From: Treponema sp. UBA1233
GTDB taxonomy: Bacteria > Spirochaetota > Spirochaetia > Treponematales > Treponemataceae
Reading direction: 5' to 3'
Assembly: GCA_002309305.1 (NCBI GenBank)
Contig: DBWR01000033.1
Span: 161,090 to 182,157, forward strand
DNA length: 21,068 nucleotides
The position numbers were made by a program, and so were the translations under genes. Under the pieces are notes generated by a model that worked only from the letters and a program-made list of their open reading frames with translations, made no database searches and was not told where the DNA came from. Below, in pieces: positions 7,427-14,403 of this stretch (position 1 is its first letter; each line of letters begins with the position of its first letter).

Positions 7427-8353
7427 TTATTTATAAGGGTCAACCTCTTGTTTGTGAAGCTTATATTCGGAGGTGTAGTTGTCTATCGACTTTATTATAG
7501 TTTCTTTTTCGTCGAAGCAGGAATATTTCTGATATGAAGGATATGTTCTTGTGTCGCCGTAATGCGGTTCGGGAACAATTGCCGATATGCAGGTGTCATC
7601 CCATTTGCTGCCCTTGTAAACTTCAGTAATTTTCAACTCGATGTTTTTTGTTTCATGATTTAGATTGAAGAATTGGAAGCAAACACAATCTTCGAGCTCA
7701 AAAGTGTATTCGTCACCATTATCCAAATCTCGAACTGAAAATGTTTTTACGCGTGAGTTCTTGCGGTATAGGTCGGGTTTCTTTGCATCGACATATCCGT
7801 TGAGGATCATGATCCTTTTGAATGGTTCTTTTGCGCTCATCTTTATGACAGAACCAATTCCATATCCTTTTTCACCTTCGACCCACGGAATGTGATTGTA
7901 GTTCCAGGAAAGGCTCTCGTAATGGTCGGTAGGTGCAAAGGCGAATTTACCGAGATTTTCTGGAGCGTAGGTAACATAGCCGTTTTTTGTGTTTTCAGAA
8001 AGCGATGAAGATGCTGTATATGTAACCTTGAACCAAGGATTATAGTATAATCCCAGTTTTTCCGCATCTTCATTGTTCTTGAAAGTTCCGCCAAATTTGA
8101 CACCAAGCTCTGGAATGAACATTGTTTCTTTGTAATAAAACCAGCCGTTCTTATCAAGCCTGAAGTCCTTGCGGTTTAGTTTTTCGTAAAATTCACCCTC
8201 CCAGCAGATCCGGTATATTGCTTGGGGAGTCAGATAATAAGATGAATCCCAGGTAAAATCAAAACTCATGTATTTGTCTTTTGCCAGGTCTTCAGTAAAT
8301 GCAGGGGCAATTGCCATAATAAGAGTTATAACCGCTAAAAATGTTTTCTTCAT
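7427..8353 (-). CDS. Exported protein with NADase-type glycan-binding domain
   Basis: The 308-residue product has a signal peptide (about 1-20, MKKTFLAVITLIMAIAPAFT). Residues about 110-260 match the discoidin-like NADase-type glycan-binding domain: PWVEGEKGYGIGSVI (156-170), IMILNGYVDA (181-190), RKNSRVKTF (197-205) and VYKGSKWDDTCISAIV (245-260). The family is named after the N-terminal domain of streptococcal NADase, which binds glycans. Residues 21-110 are unrecognised. It shares the domain, not the rest, with the protein at 9012-10280. It is probably periplasmic or secreted, as no lipobox is seen. A CGGAGGT ribosome binding site supports the start, and it lies 57 bases after the gene at 8411-8974, probably in one transcript. 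Confidence 0.78.
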   Translation of the reverse strand: MKKTFLAVITLIMAIAPAFTEDLAKDKYMSFDFTWDSSYYLTPQAIYRICWEGEFYEKLNRKDFRLDKNGWFYYKETMFIPELGVKFGGTFKNNEDAEKLGLYYNPWFKVTYTASSSLSENTKNGYVTYAPENLGKFAFAPTDHYESLSWNYNHIPWVEGEKGYGIGSVIKMSAKEPFKRIMILNGYVDAKKPDLYRKNSRVKTFSVRDLDNGDEYTFELEDCVCFQFFNLNHETKNIELKITEVYKGSKWDDTCISAIVPEPHYGDTRTYPSYQKYSCFDEKETIIKSIDNYTSEYKLHKQEVDPYK

Positions 8354-8410
8354 ACTTTTTACCTCCGATCTATTTCAAAAGCAGGCTAGCAAAATATCAC
8401 ATTAATATAA

Positions 8411-8974
8411 TTACAAATCCTCGGCGTTTTGGAAATCTTCAAGATAGACTTGAAGCTGTATCTCTTTTCCACCTGATGGTTTTACAAAAATATCATATAC
8501 CTGCAGGCTTCTGAGTGTTGAAAAAGTATCCGTATCGGGCTCTTCTTCTGTTCCTGCCATTTCTGAATCTAAATCTTTTTCTCCAATCGCTTCAATAAGG
8601 GTGGAGAACTTTACTTGATTTTTCTTAATCAACTTGTTTAGTTTTTTTAAAGATGATTTCTTTAGGGTATAAAATGTGACCATGTAAGCCACTTCATTAT
8701 TATCCTTGTCCAAAGCCTGTACCATGGAAGTGCATTTAAGTCCTGTTATCTCAAACTTTTTTCCAGTAGCGGATGCTATTGTGATATCAGATTTTCCTTG
8801 GGGAAAGACATTGCTCTGTAAGGCTGTTACTCCTATTCCCTTTGCAACCATTCCTCCGAAGTACATTGCAACATCATCATTTAATTCAGTAACTTTCTTT
8901 TCCGGTTCGTAATCATTTGCAAAAGTAAAAATCCCGGCAATTACCAATGTCAATAATAAAAATATTTTTTTCAT
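8411..8974 (-). CDS. Exported protein of unknown function
   Basis: The 187-residue protein has a clear signal peptide, MKKIFLLLTLVIAGIFTFAN, probably cleaved near residue 20. The mature part is unrecognised. It is rich in Lys, Glu and Asp, contains a basic stretch (LKKSSLKKLNKLIKKNQVK, about 104-122) and an acidic patch (EEEPDTD), and ends in a beta-like segment (KEIQLQVYLEDFQN). The DNA of the first 60 or so bases is very similar to that of the neighbouring gene at 9012-10280, although the mature proteins are unrelated by eye. An AAGGAG ribosome binding site precedes the ATG. It is flanked by two glycan-binding-domain genes with short gaps, which suggests a shared transcript and a possible common envelope role. 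Confidence 0.72.
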   Translation of the reverse strand: MKKIFLLLTLVIAGIFTFANDYEPEKKVTELNDDVAMYFGGMVAKGIGVTALQSNVFPQGKSDITIASATGKKFEITGLKCTSMVQALDKDNNEVAYMVTFYTLKKSSLKKLNKLIKKNQVKFSTLIEAIGEKDLDSEMAGTEEEPDTDTFSTLRSLQVYDIFVKPSGGKEIQLQVYLEDFQNAEDL

Positions 8975-9011
8975 TTTTTTCTCCTTGTGCCGTTGTAGGC
9001 GACATTTTTAT

Positions 9012-10280
9012 TTAATTCCTTGGTATGGAAACATCAAGGATTACAATCTCGCTTATGCATGTATCATTATACTTAGTTCCTGGATAAACATCAAGAATCT
9101 CGATATTAAAATTGTCTGGTAATAAAGGATTGTCCAACTCAATAAGATCTGCCTCATATGCAAAATTAAAATCATTGACTTCCTTAAAGGGTCTGTCTTT
9201 TAAAGTGTATTCACCAAAAGATTTGCCTTGTGCTACAATACGAATCTTTTTAACCCGGTTATTTTCATAATATGTTTTTTCATTCTTCCTAAAACCATTC
9301 AATATATACAGGTGGGTAATGTTAGTATAATAATATGATGAAAACTTTTCGGGGTTTCCATATAATGAAATGGTAACTATGTCTTTTGAGCCAAAATCAG
9401 GAGAAGCTTCAACCCATGGAGTTGTGTAATCACCATCATGTAGATTGTCGGCGGAATATGTGGTTGTTTTTTCCTTTAATTCGGAAGTAGCTTTGGCTCT
9501 AAACCTGTTTCCATAGCTATAATCATTTTTAATATAGCTTCCGATATAAAATCCGTTTATATCGTATTCAATTACTAATTCCTTGTTTTTATTTAAATTG
9601 AAATTCTTAAATTGTTTGCTTATGACATAACTGTTTTTGTCATCTTTTATGTCTATTCCGGAAATGGAAACAATTTTCCCTTCTTGAAACATAATGTCGG
9701 TTTTATCAATTGTTAAATTGAAGTCGGCAATAACTCCGTTTCCAAAACTTGTTGCCGGGAAAAGATTGTATTTGAAAAAATTGTTGCTATGTATGCCTCT
9801 AATAATCCATCCTTTTGTGTTAGTACGCTGCTTATAGATGATTGTAACAGACTTGTTTTCATTTGGAGAAAAATTCAATTCGGATATTTTCCACAAATTA
9901 TAAGAATTGCACCAAGGGTCATCAGTTTTGCACTCAGATTTGGATGTAAAAGGTATTTGCTTTTCGTTCTCAAAAATATTGTAATAAATCAGAGAGTATT
10001 TTTCGGAGATATAGCTTCCAACTTCTATTGGGATATTAAAAGCAAAATTGATTTTTTTCTCATTATTACTATTATTTTTCAAATTATATTTGCAAGTAAC
10101 AATTGCAAAATCATCTTCAAACTTTATCGTTAAATCTTCTTTTTCCAGAATCAGTTCCTTGTCATTTATAAGGGATATTTTTGCAGATCCGTTTTCAATA
10201 TAGTTGTAGGGTATGCCTCCATTTGCAAAAATAAAGGTTCCGGCAATTACCAATGCCAATAAGATAAATCTTTTTTTCAT
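9012..10280 (-). CDS. Exported protein with C-terminal NADase-type glycan-binding domain
   Basis: The 422-residue product starts with a signal peptide, MKKRFILLALVIAGTFIFAN. The N-terminal half (about 21-260) begins KISLINDKELILEKEDLTIKFEDDFAIVTCKYNLKN. This rhythm resembles DUF4424-type beta-sandwich domains, but that is only a suggestion. Residues about 263-422 match the NADase-type glycan-binding domain: HDGDYTTPWVEA, HLYILNGFRK, YENNRVKKIRIV and VYPGTKYNDTCISEIV. I chose ATG 10280 over the 21-residue longer in-frame start at 10343, because AGGAGG lies just upstream and the signal peptide is then N-terminal. It follows the SH3b gene by 43 bases. It is probably periplasmic or secreted; its ligand is unknown. 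Confidence 0.78.
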   Translation of the reverse strand: MKKRFILLALVIAGTFIFANGGIPYNYIENGSAKISLINDKELILEKEDLTIKFEDDFAIVTCKYNLKNNSNNEKKINFAFNIPIEVGSYISEKYSLIYYNIFENEKQIPFTSKSECKTDDPWCNSYNLWKISELNFSPNENKSVTIIYKQRTNTKGWIIRGIHSNNFFKYNLFPATSFGNGVIADFNLTIDKTDIMFQEGKIVSISGIDIKDDKNSYVISKQFKNFNLNKNKELVIEYDINGFYIGSYIKNDYSYGNRFRAKATSELKEKTTTYSADNLHDGDYTTPWVEASPDFGSKDIVTISLYGNPEKFSSYYYTNITHLYILNGFRKNEKTYYENNRVKKIRIVAQGKSFGEYTLKDRPFKEVNDFNFAYEADLIELDNPLLPDNFNIEILDVYPGTKYNDTCISEIVILDVSIPRN

Positions 10281-10323
10281 ACTTCCTCCTTTGAAAATCA
10301 CTTTTATATCAGACACAAAATAT

Positions 10324-11085
10324 TTAAGGTTGCCAGCCAACAAGGAATTCTATTTCATGTTCGGGTATCATGTATTTAGGGCCGCCACGTTCAACACTTA
10401 CATAGCCTCCAAATACCCATCCGTATTTTCCTTCTTCATATTGTATTTTAACCCAGCGGTCATTCATACCGTCTATATTGTCACTTTCTTCTGTTATTTC
10501 AAAAACTTTAATATTTAATTGCGGGCCTTTGTATTTTATTGTGGAAATTTTCTTTCCCGACAGTCCCGGTTTGTCCCTGATGTTCAAATCTGTCCATACT
10601 GATATATACTGGTTTAGTTTCCGTATGTTCCAGGTTTTGTTTCCGGATTTTATTGTTCCCAAATATTCATAATTGTTGTTTTCGTATGGATTTTGATACC
10701 AGTTGTCATATATGCAAATCCATCCTGATATTTTTTTTGTTGAAATCTTTATCCAGAGTTCTCCCGACTGATGGTCCCATGAATTAACTTTACCTATATG
10801 CTTTATGGAACATATCTCATGTATGTCCATTTTCTTTTCCGACCACCATTCCAAAGTTCCGGCAGGCTCTGTTTTTTCGTAACTTTTGTAAACGGTGTTA
10901 ATGTCTTCCAGCTGATCTCCTATTTCAACATTATTAAGCTCAAATTTCCGCACTTCAATACTTTTTTCATCAGATGTGTCTTGAAAAATCAAAGTTCCGT
11001 TTCCGTTTTTGTAATTCTCATCTGCATAGAGAAATGAGGTCACAGCAAGAAACAAGAAAATAGAAAGTAGTTTTGTCTTTTTCAT
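10324..11085 (-). CDS. Exported protein with C-terminal SH3b domain
   Basis: The 253-residue product has a signal peptide (1 to about 21, MKKTKLLSIFLFLAVTSFLYA). The C-terminal SH3b domain (about 162-230) shows WTDLNIRDKPG, DNIDGMNDRWVKI and GWVFGGYV. Residues about 85-127 (ICSIKHIG...ELWIKISTKKISGWICI) look like a second, degenerate SH3b repeat. The rest is unrecognised. An AGAGG ribosome binding site precedes the ATG. The 5' end lies 18 bases from copy A of the 48-bp repeat, so its promoter must lie in or beyond that repeat; TATAAT-like hexamers occur in the repeat on this strand, without a convincing -35. It is the first gene of a probable minus-strand transcript running to about 7427. Confidence 0.8.
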   Translation of the reverse strand: MKKTKLLSIFLFLAVTSFLYADENYKNGNGTLIFQDTSDEKSIEVRKFELNNVEIGDQLEDINTVYKSYEKTEPAGTLEWWSEKKMDIHEICSIKHIGKVNSWDHQSGELWIKISTKKISGWICIYDNWYQNPYENNNYEYLGTIKSGNKTWNIRKLNQYISVWTDLNIRDKPGLSGKKISTIKYKGPQLNIKVFEITEESDNIDGMNDRWVKIQYEEGKYGWVFGGYVSVERGGPKYMIPEHEIEFLVGWQP

Positions 11086-11103
11086 ATTACCTCTCTTCCC
11101 ACA

Positions 11104-11151
11104 GAGTTATAATCAAAAGTTGTGGATTACCTAAAAAGCCAAATTATAGAA
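11104..11151 (+). repeat. Long direct repeat, copy A (48 bp)
   Basis: Matches copy B (20549-20597) at 46 of 49 aligned positions: two substitutions and one single-base gap. The first 25 bases and last 15 bases are identical. The differences fall in the central hairpin, which is perfect in copy B but imperfect here. TATAAT near the left end and ATTATA near the right end are complementary. Confidence 0.85.
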
Positions 11152-11152
11152 A

Positions 11153-11213
11153 AAGAGGTTTGAAACGGATAAAATGTTTTTACCACAAAACAACAAACCG
11201 AAGGAAACCTCTT
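11153..11213 (+). repeat. Inverted repeat directly downstream of repeat copy A
   Basis: AAGAGGTTT (11153-11161) pairs with AAACCTCTT (11205-11213). After a symmetric 4x4 internal loop, CGG (11166-11168) pairs with CCG (11198-11200). The right arm abuts an ATG at 11214. Confidence 0.6.
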
Positions 11214-11312
11214 ATGGCTATTTTACAACTAACGACAAAAAAAGTAAACAGTCTTTGCTTTGATTTTCTTGAACGGAAAAGTTCGTCAGCAAAATCCTGC
11301 CTCCGTTCGTAA
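11214..11312 (+). CDS. Possible small ORF, 32 residues, doubtful
   Basis: An ATG at 11214 is preceded at 8 bases by AAGGA (11201-11205) and opens a 32-residue frame, MAILQLTTKKVNSLCFDFLE then a Lys/Ser-rich tail. It matches nothing I know. The start is at the foot of the inverted repeat 11153-11213, which in RNA would occlude initiation. It could be a small regulated peptide, the 5' remnant of a lost gene, or chance. Confidence 0.2.
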   Translation: MAILQLTTKKVNSLCFDFLERKSSSAKSCLRS

Positions 11313-11372
11313 GGAAAATGCCGACTGTGGTTTTCTTTTCAGTCATATTTTTTCTATAATAAGAAGCTGTTG

Positions 11373-11400
11373 TTGACAGGAGGCGGTCTAGTGCTGTAAA
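11373..11400 (+). promoter_or_regulatory. Weak promoter candidate for the DUF1848 gene
   Basis: TTGACA (11373-11378) is perfect. The -10 position after 16 bases is TGTAAA, only four of six. The start would be near 11407, 16 bases before the ATG. Confidence 0.3.
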
Positions 11401-11422
11401 TTCTTTACGGGTATTTATAAAG

Positions 11423-12352
11423 ATGATAATACAGACTGGACAGAGGACAGACATTCCGGCTTTTTACTCAAAGTGGCTGTTGAACCGCCTGCGACAGGGT
11501 TTTGTAATGGTAAGGAATCCCTTTTATCCTTCGTCCGTTTCCCGCTACGAGTTGAATCCGAAAACAGTTGACATGATTACCTTCTGCACGAAAAATCCAC
11601 TGCCGGTTTTGAATAATCCGGAATTGATGGAGGAATTGTCGGCTTACAATCAATGGTGGTATGTCTCGCTGACTCCATACGGCAAGGAAGTTGAACCCAA
11701 TGTTCCGGCAAAGGCAGAGGTTGCAGAGGGTATAATTGAACTTGGAAAAAGACTGGGGCCGGAAAAAGTGGGCTGGAGGTATGACCCGATTTTCATTTCG
11801 GAAAAGTATTCGAAAGCCTATCACCTTAAGGCATTTGAAAACATTGCTAGGCGGTTATGCGGATTTACCAAAACCGCGGTAATCAGCTTCATTGACCTCT
11901 ATCCCAAGGTAAAACGGAATTTTCCGGAGGCGAGGGAAGTTTGCAGGGAAGACCGCCTTTCGCTTGGAAAAGCCTTTGTGGAAATCGCCTCAAGATACGG
12001 AATGACCCTCAGGCCCTGTGCGGAAGGAAAAGAACTTGAAGCCTTTGGAGCGGACTGTTCAGGCTGTCAGACGGTGGCAGTTTTGGAGCAGGCGCTTGGA
12101 GAAGGACGGCATCTTAAGGTTCCCAAAAAGACACAGGCAAGAAAGGAATGCTCATGCTATTTGAACGGAGACATAGGGGCTTATAATTCCTGCGGCCACC
12201 TGTGCAGATACTGCTATGCAAATGCAAGTCCCCAGCTTGTCATGCAAAACATGAAGGAGCACAATCCGGATTCACCCCTCTTGATTGGGGAGTTAAAAGA
12301 TGACGACAGGGTTTTCAACACGGAACAAAAGAGCTGGATTGTAAGGGCTTAG
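11423..12352 (+). CDS. DUF1848 family protein
   Basis: The 309-residue protein matches DUF1848 proteins over its full length: MIIQTGQRTDIPAFYSKWLL at the start, then GFVMVRNPFYP, FCTKNP, TPYGKEVEPNVP, GWRYDPIF, CAEG, GADCSGC, and a C-terminal ECSC...IGAYNSCGHLCRYCYAN. The last segment, CGHLCRYCYAN (CxxxCxxC), resembles the Fe-S cysteine cluster of radical-SAM enzymes although it sits at the C-terminus, so an Fe-S centre is likely. The family's reaction is not established as far as I know. It is cytoplasmic. By eye its base composition is clearly richer in G+C (about half in sampled stretches) than the SH3b and glycan-binding genes around it (about a third), suggesting a different origin or stronger codon selection. 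The ribosome binding site is weak, so the start rests on homology. Confidence 0.85.
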   Translation: MIIQTGQRTDIPAFYSKWLLNRLRQGFVMVRNPFYPSSVSRYELNPKTVDMITFCTKNPLPVLNNPELMEELSAYNQWWYVSLTPYGKEVEPNVPAKAEVAEGIIELGKRLGPEKVGWRYDPIFISEKYSKAYHLKAFENIARRLCGFTKTAVISFIDLYPKVKRNFPEAREVCREDRLSLGKAFVEIASRYGMTLRPCAEGKELEAFGADCSGCQTVAVLEQALGEGRHLKVPKKTQARKECSCYLNGDIGAYNSCGHLCRYCYANASPQLVMQNMKEHNPDSPLLIGELKDDDRVFNTEQKSWIVRA

Positions 12353-12387
12353 TTCAAGGCATTCAGAAGCTTTTCTAAAATTTACTC

Positions 12388-12416
12388 TTGCGGATTTAAA
12401 ACATTTCCTTTATAAT
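12388..12416 (+). promoter_or_regulatory. Promoter for the double-SH3b gene, leaderless candidate
   Basis: TTGCGG (12388-12393) and a perfect TATAAT (12411-12416) are separated by 17 bases. Only six bases lie between TATAAT and the ATG at 12423, so transcription would begin at or next to the A of the start codon. No Shine-Dalgarno sequence is present. Confidence 0.5.
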
Positions 12417-12422
12417 TTAACC

Positions 12423-14054
12423 ATGAGCGGTAAAAAAGTTTTTTTGATTTTTTCTCTGATTTTTCTTGCCGGTATTTCTCTTGTCTTTGCCGAGGATATC
12501 CGCTATGTAACATCACCTGACGGACTTAGGGTAAGAAGCGAGCCAAACCTTTCTTCCAAGATTATTAACACGCTTTATTACGGCGAATATGTGATTGTGG
12601 ATAAAATAGGTAAAGAGGATACAATCGACGGCATCAAGGCAAATTGGGTTAGGGCAATTTTTTTTGACGACGAAGAAGCTCCAGAAAAAAACGGCTGGCT
12701 TTTTGGAGGGTATCTTTCAAAAGATGAGCCGGAACTTGGTAATGATGCTTTTGAGTTTATAAATTCATATCTTAAAAAAAGTAGAAAAAAAGAATTTCTT
12801 GCACCTTATTTTCCGGAAGAATACCGCACAGTTTATTTTCAAAACGATTTAAATTGGGAAAATCAGCATCCAGACTATGGTTGCACGCTCGAAAACCTAT
12901 GTCAGAAAGAATATTTTCCTGATAAAGAAGCAGTTACAATCCGCGAGTGTATGTTTTTTGAACCTCCTCAGGCAAGCCGTAAATATGGTGCTATCAGAAT
13001 ACTTCCTGCAGGAACTAAACTTGAGCTTTATAATTATGGTGCTTTCGGGGTAAAAGGAGGTGTTCTTTTTCCAATTTACGAGTTTCGTTGCGACGATCCT
13101 TCGGAAACGGGTTATACACTTTCCGGCTATATCCGGGGACTTGATATTACAAGCTCAGAATATGTTAATTCAGTTTCTGACGGTAAAGGGAGGAAATACA
13201 CCCTCTACTATCAGCGGGCATTAAAAAGCATCAATTCAGATATCTACGGCCATTCAAAAGAAGAAATCACTGAAGCCTTAGATAATTACATGTCTATTGA
13301 AGTAGCATATTTAAGAGGCGGATTTAAAATTACTTGCGCTATAATCAAAAATCCAAATGGCAAAAGATACGATATTACAAAAAGTTTGAGTGAGCATAGT
13401 GAAATGCGGGGGGCACATACACTTTCACTTGAGTATCCGCTTGTTATGAGCAATCCTGTGCTGTTTTTAAAAGAGGAATTCTTTAGCGGCGGAATGGGAG
13501 GCGGCTATTCTTTGTTTAGATTTTCAACGGTAGATTTAAGGAATGAAAAATCAAATCTGAGAAATGCTTTTGAATATGGCTATTTAAGTGCTGATGCAGG
13601 ATATGATGGAATGGCCTATCATTATTTTACAAAAAACACTGCCGTAACTTATGAATTTCAGACAGATGAAATGGGAAATGTTGAGGATAACAGTCAGGGG
13701 TTTTATCTACAAAAGCCTGGTTCACCATATGTTTTTGAAGGCTCTGGTAAGAGGTATGGAGAGCCGCAGGGAAAAAGCCAAACTTTTAAAATCGGACAAT
13801 ATGTTAATCCAATCTGCCGCCTGAAAATGCGGATGTCACCGGAACTTTCTTCAAGAACGCTCTTTGTTATAAAACCCGGTACACTTTTTAAAGTAGTTGA
13901 TGTTGGAGACATAGAAACAATCAACGGAATTAAAGCCAATTGGGTAAGAATAGAACCTGTAAATGATGACACTTCTGTTGAAGGTTATGTCATCAAGGAT
14001 TCCTTTCCAGCTTTATCAACTTCTGCCTGGGTATTCGGCGCCTACCTGGAGTAG
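12423..14054 (+). CDS. Exported protein with SH3b domains at both ends
   Basis: The 543-residue product has a signal peptide (about 1-23, SGKKVFLIFSLIFLAGISLV then FAE). An N-terminal SH3b domain (about 26-98) reads SPDGLRVRSEPNLSS, EDTIDGIKANWVRA and GWLFGGYLS. A second SH3b at the extreme C-terminus (about 462-543) reads LKMRMSPELSS, IETINGIKANWVRI and AWVFGAYLE. The roughly 360 residues between them are unrecognised; they include a glycine-rich SGGMGGGYSLF stretch. The two SH3b copies share the window-wide TI(D/N)GIKANWVR...FGxYL signature. It is probably periplasmic or surface-exposed. It stands alone on the plus strand between DUF1848 and the mal operon, ends in a strong terminator (14081-14117), and appears to be translated without a ribosome binding site. 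Confidence 0.83.
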   Translation: MSGKKVFLIFSLIFLAGISLVFAEDIRYVTSPDGLRVRSEPNLSSKIINTLYYGEYVIVDKIGKEDTIDGIKANWVRAIFFDDEEAPEKNGWLFGGYLSKDEPELGNDAFEFINSYLKKSRKKEFLAPYFPEEYRTVYFQNDLNWENQHPDYGCTLENLCQKEYFPDKEAVTIRECMFFEPPQASRKYGAIRILPAGTKLELYNYGAFGVKGGVLFPIYEFRCDDPSETGYTLSGYIRGLDITSSEYVNSVSDGKGRKYTLYYQRALKSINSDIYGHSKEEITEALDNYMSIEVAYLRGGFKITCAIIKNPNGKRYDITKSLSEHSEMRGAHTLSLEYPLVMSNPVLFLKEEFFSGGMGGGYSLFRFSTVDLRNEKSNLRNAFEYGYLSADAGYDGMAYHYFTKNTAVTYEFQTDEMGNVEDNSQGFYLQKPGSPYVFEGSGKRYGEPQGKSQTFKIGQYVNPICRLKMRMSPELSSRTLFVIKPGTLFKVVDVGDIETINGIKANWVRIEPVNDDTSVEGYVIKDSFPALSTSAWVFGAYLE

Positions 14055-14080
14055 GAATGGAAAAATAAATCCGCTAGAGG

Positions 14081-14117
14081 AAAATAGGGGAAATTAGAGG
14101 AAATTTTCCCCTATTTT
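14081..14117 (+). terminator. Rho-independent terminator, possibly bidirectional
   Basis: AAAATAGGGGAAA (14081-14093) pairs perfectly over 13 bases with 14105-14117 across an 11-base loop. T-rich on the 3' side and A-rich on the 5' side, it could act on both strands. Confidence 0.8.
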
Positions 14118-14119
14118 TG

Positions 14120-14270
14120 TTGAAAATAATATATTTCAATGTTATTATATACTCATAAATCCGATTGAGTCCACCTTTGCGACGGTCCGACTGAGGCACA
14201 ACTCAACAAAAGGAAACGGAACTGCAAGGGCAACTGAGGCTATGGCTTTTAAACTCTGCGTATTTTAATT
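14120..14270 (+). ncRNA. Candidate small RNA or long untranslated leader
   Basis: TTGAAA (14120-14125) and TATTAT (14143-14148), spaced 17 bases, form a reasonable promoter with a start near 14155. The following hundred bases are richer in G+C than the flanks. TTGAGT (14165-14170) pairs with ACTCAA (14201-14206), and ACTGAGGC occurs twice (14190-14197, 14233-14240). No ORF with a ribosome binding site is seen. The 3' end is not defined, and I do not recognise any known RNA family. Confidence 0.3.
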
Positions 14271-14309
14271 GGACAGGTATGAAAAAATAATAAATTTTAA
14301 AAAAAAAGG

Positions 14310-14339
14310 TTGACAAAAAAGGAAAATGCCGATTATACT
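14310..14339 (+). promoter_or_regulatory. Promoter of the alpha-glucan (mal) operon
   Basis: TTGACA (14310-14315, perfect) and TATACT (14334-14339, five of six) are 18 bases apart. The start would be near 14346, directly before the operator at 14348-14363. Confidence 0.7.
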
Positions 14340-14347
14340 ATAGGAAA

Positions 14348-14363
14348 TTGGAAACGTTTCCAA
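14348..14363 (+). promoter_or_regulatory. LacI-family operator of the mal operon
   Basis: TTGGAAACGTTTCCAA is a perfect 16-bp palindrome with the central CG typical of LacI/GalR-family sites. It lies just after the predicted transcription start, so bound repressor would block initiation or early elongation. The LacI-family gene at 17545-18558 in the same operon is the obvious candidate to bind it. Confidence 0.85.
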
Positions 14364-14403
14364 AATATTGGTTTTGATTACAATTTTTTTTTTGGAGGTA
14401 AAC

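Larger units (their letters stand above)
11086..11422. other. Intergenic region between divergent genes
   Basis: These 337 bases separate the minus-strand cluster from the plus-strand DUF1848 gene. They hold copy A of the 48-bp repeat (11104-11151), an inverted repeat (11153-11213), a 32-codon ORF with a possible ribosome binding site (11214-11312) and a weak promoter candidate (11373-11400). A minus-strand frame across 11218-11454 has no recognisable product and I do not call it a gene. Confidence 0.6.
14055..14403 (+). other. Regulatory intergenic region upstream of the mal operon
   Basis: These 349 bases hold the terminator of the double-SH3b gene, a promoter candidate at 14120-14148 feeding a G+C-richer structured stretch (about 14155-14270), the mal promoter (14310-14339), the LacI-type operator (14348-14363) and the malE ribosome binding site. 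No coding frame is apparent in the structured stretch. Confidence 0.65.

Noticed and set aside
10281..10343. N-terminal extension of the glycan-binding protein (start at 10343)
   Set aside because: It would bury the signal peptide 21 residues inside the protein and run across the AGGAGG ribosome binding site of ATG 10280.
906..11085. Integron-like gene-cassette array: many same-strand, unrelated small genes (GNATs, hydrolase, unknowns), with GTTAAAY sequences at several junctions
   Set aside because: No integrase gene is in the window. The GTTAAAY sequences are not preceded by an attC-like paired structure or matching RYYYAAC partner, and the conserved bases lie on the wrong side of the core site. 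They are explained by the repeated terminator element.
11218..11454. Minus-strand ORF of 78 codons opposite the DUF1848 leader
   Set aside because: It has no ribosome binding site or recognisable product, and it overlaps the start of a well-supported gene on the other strand.
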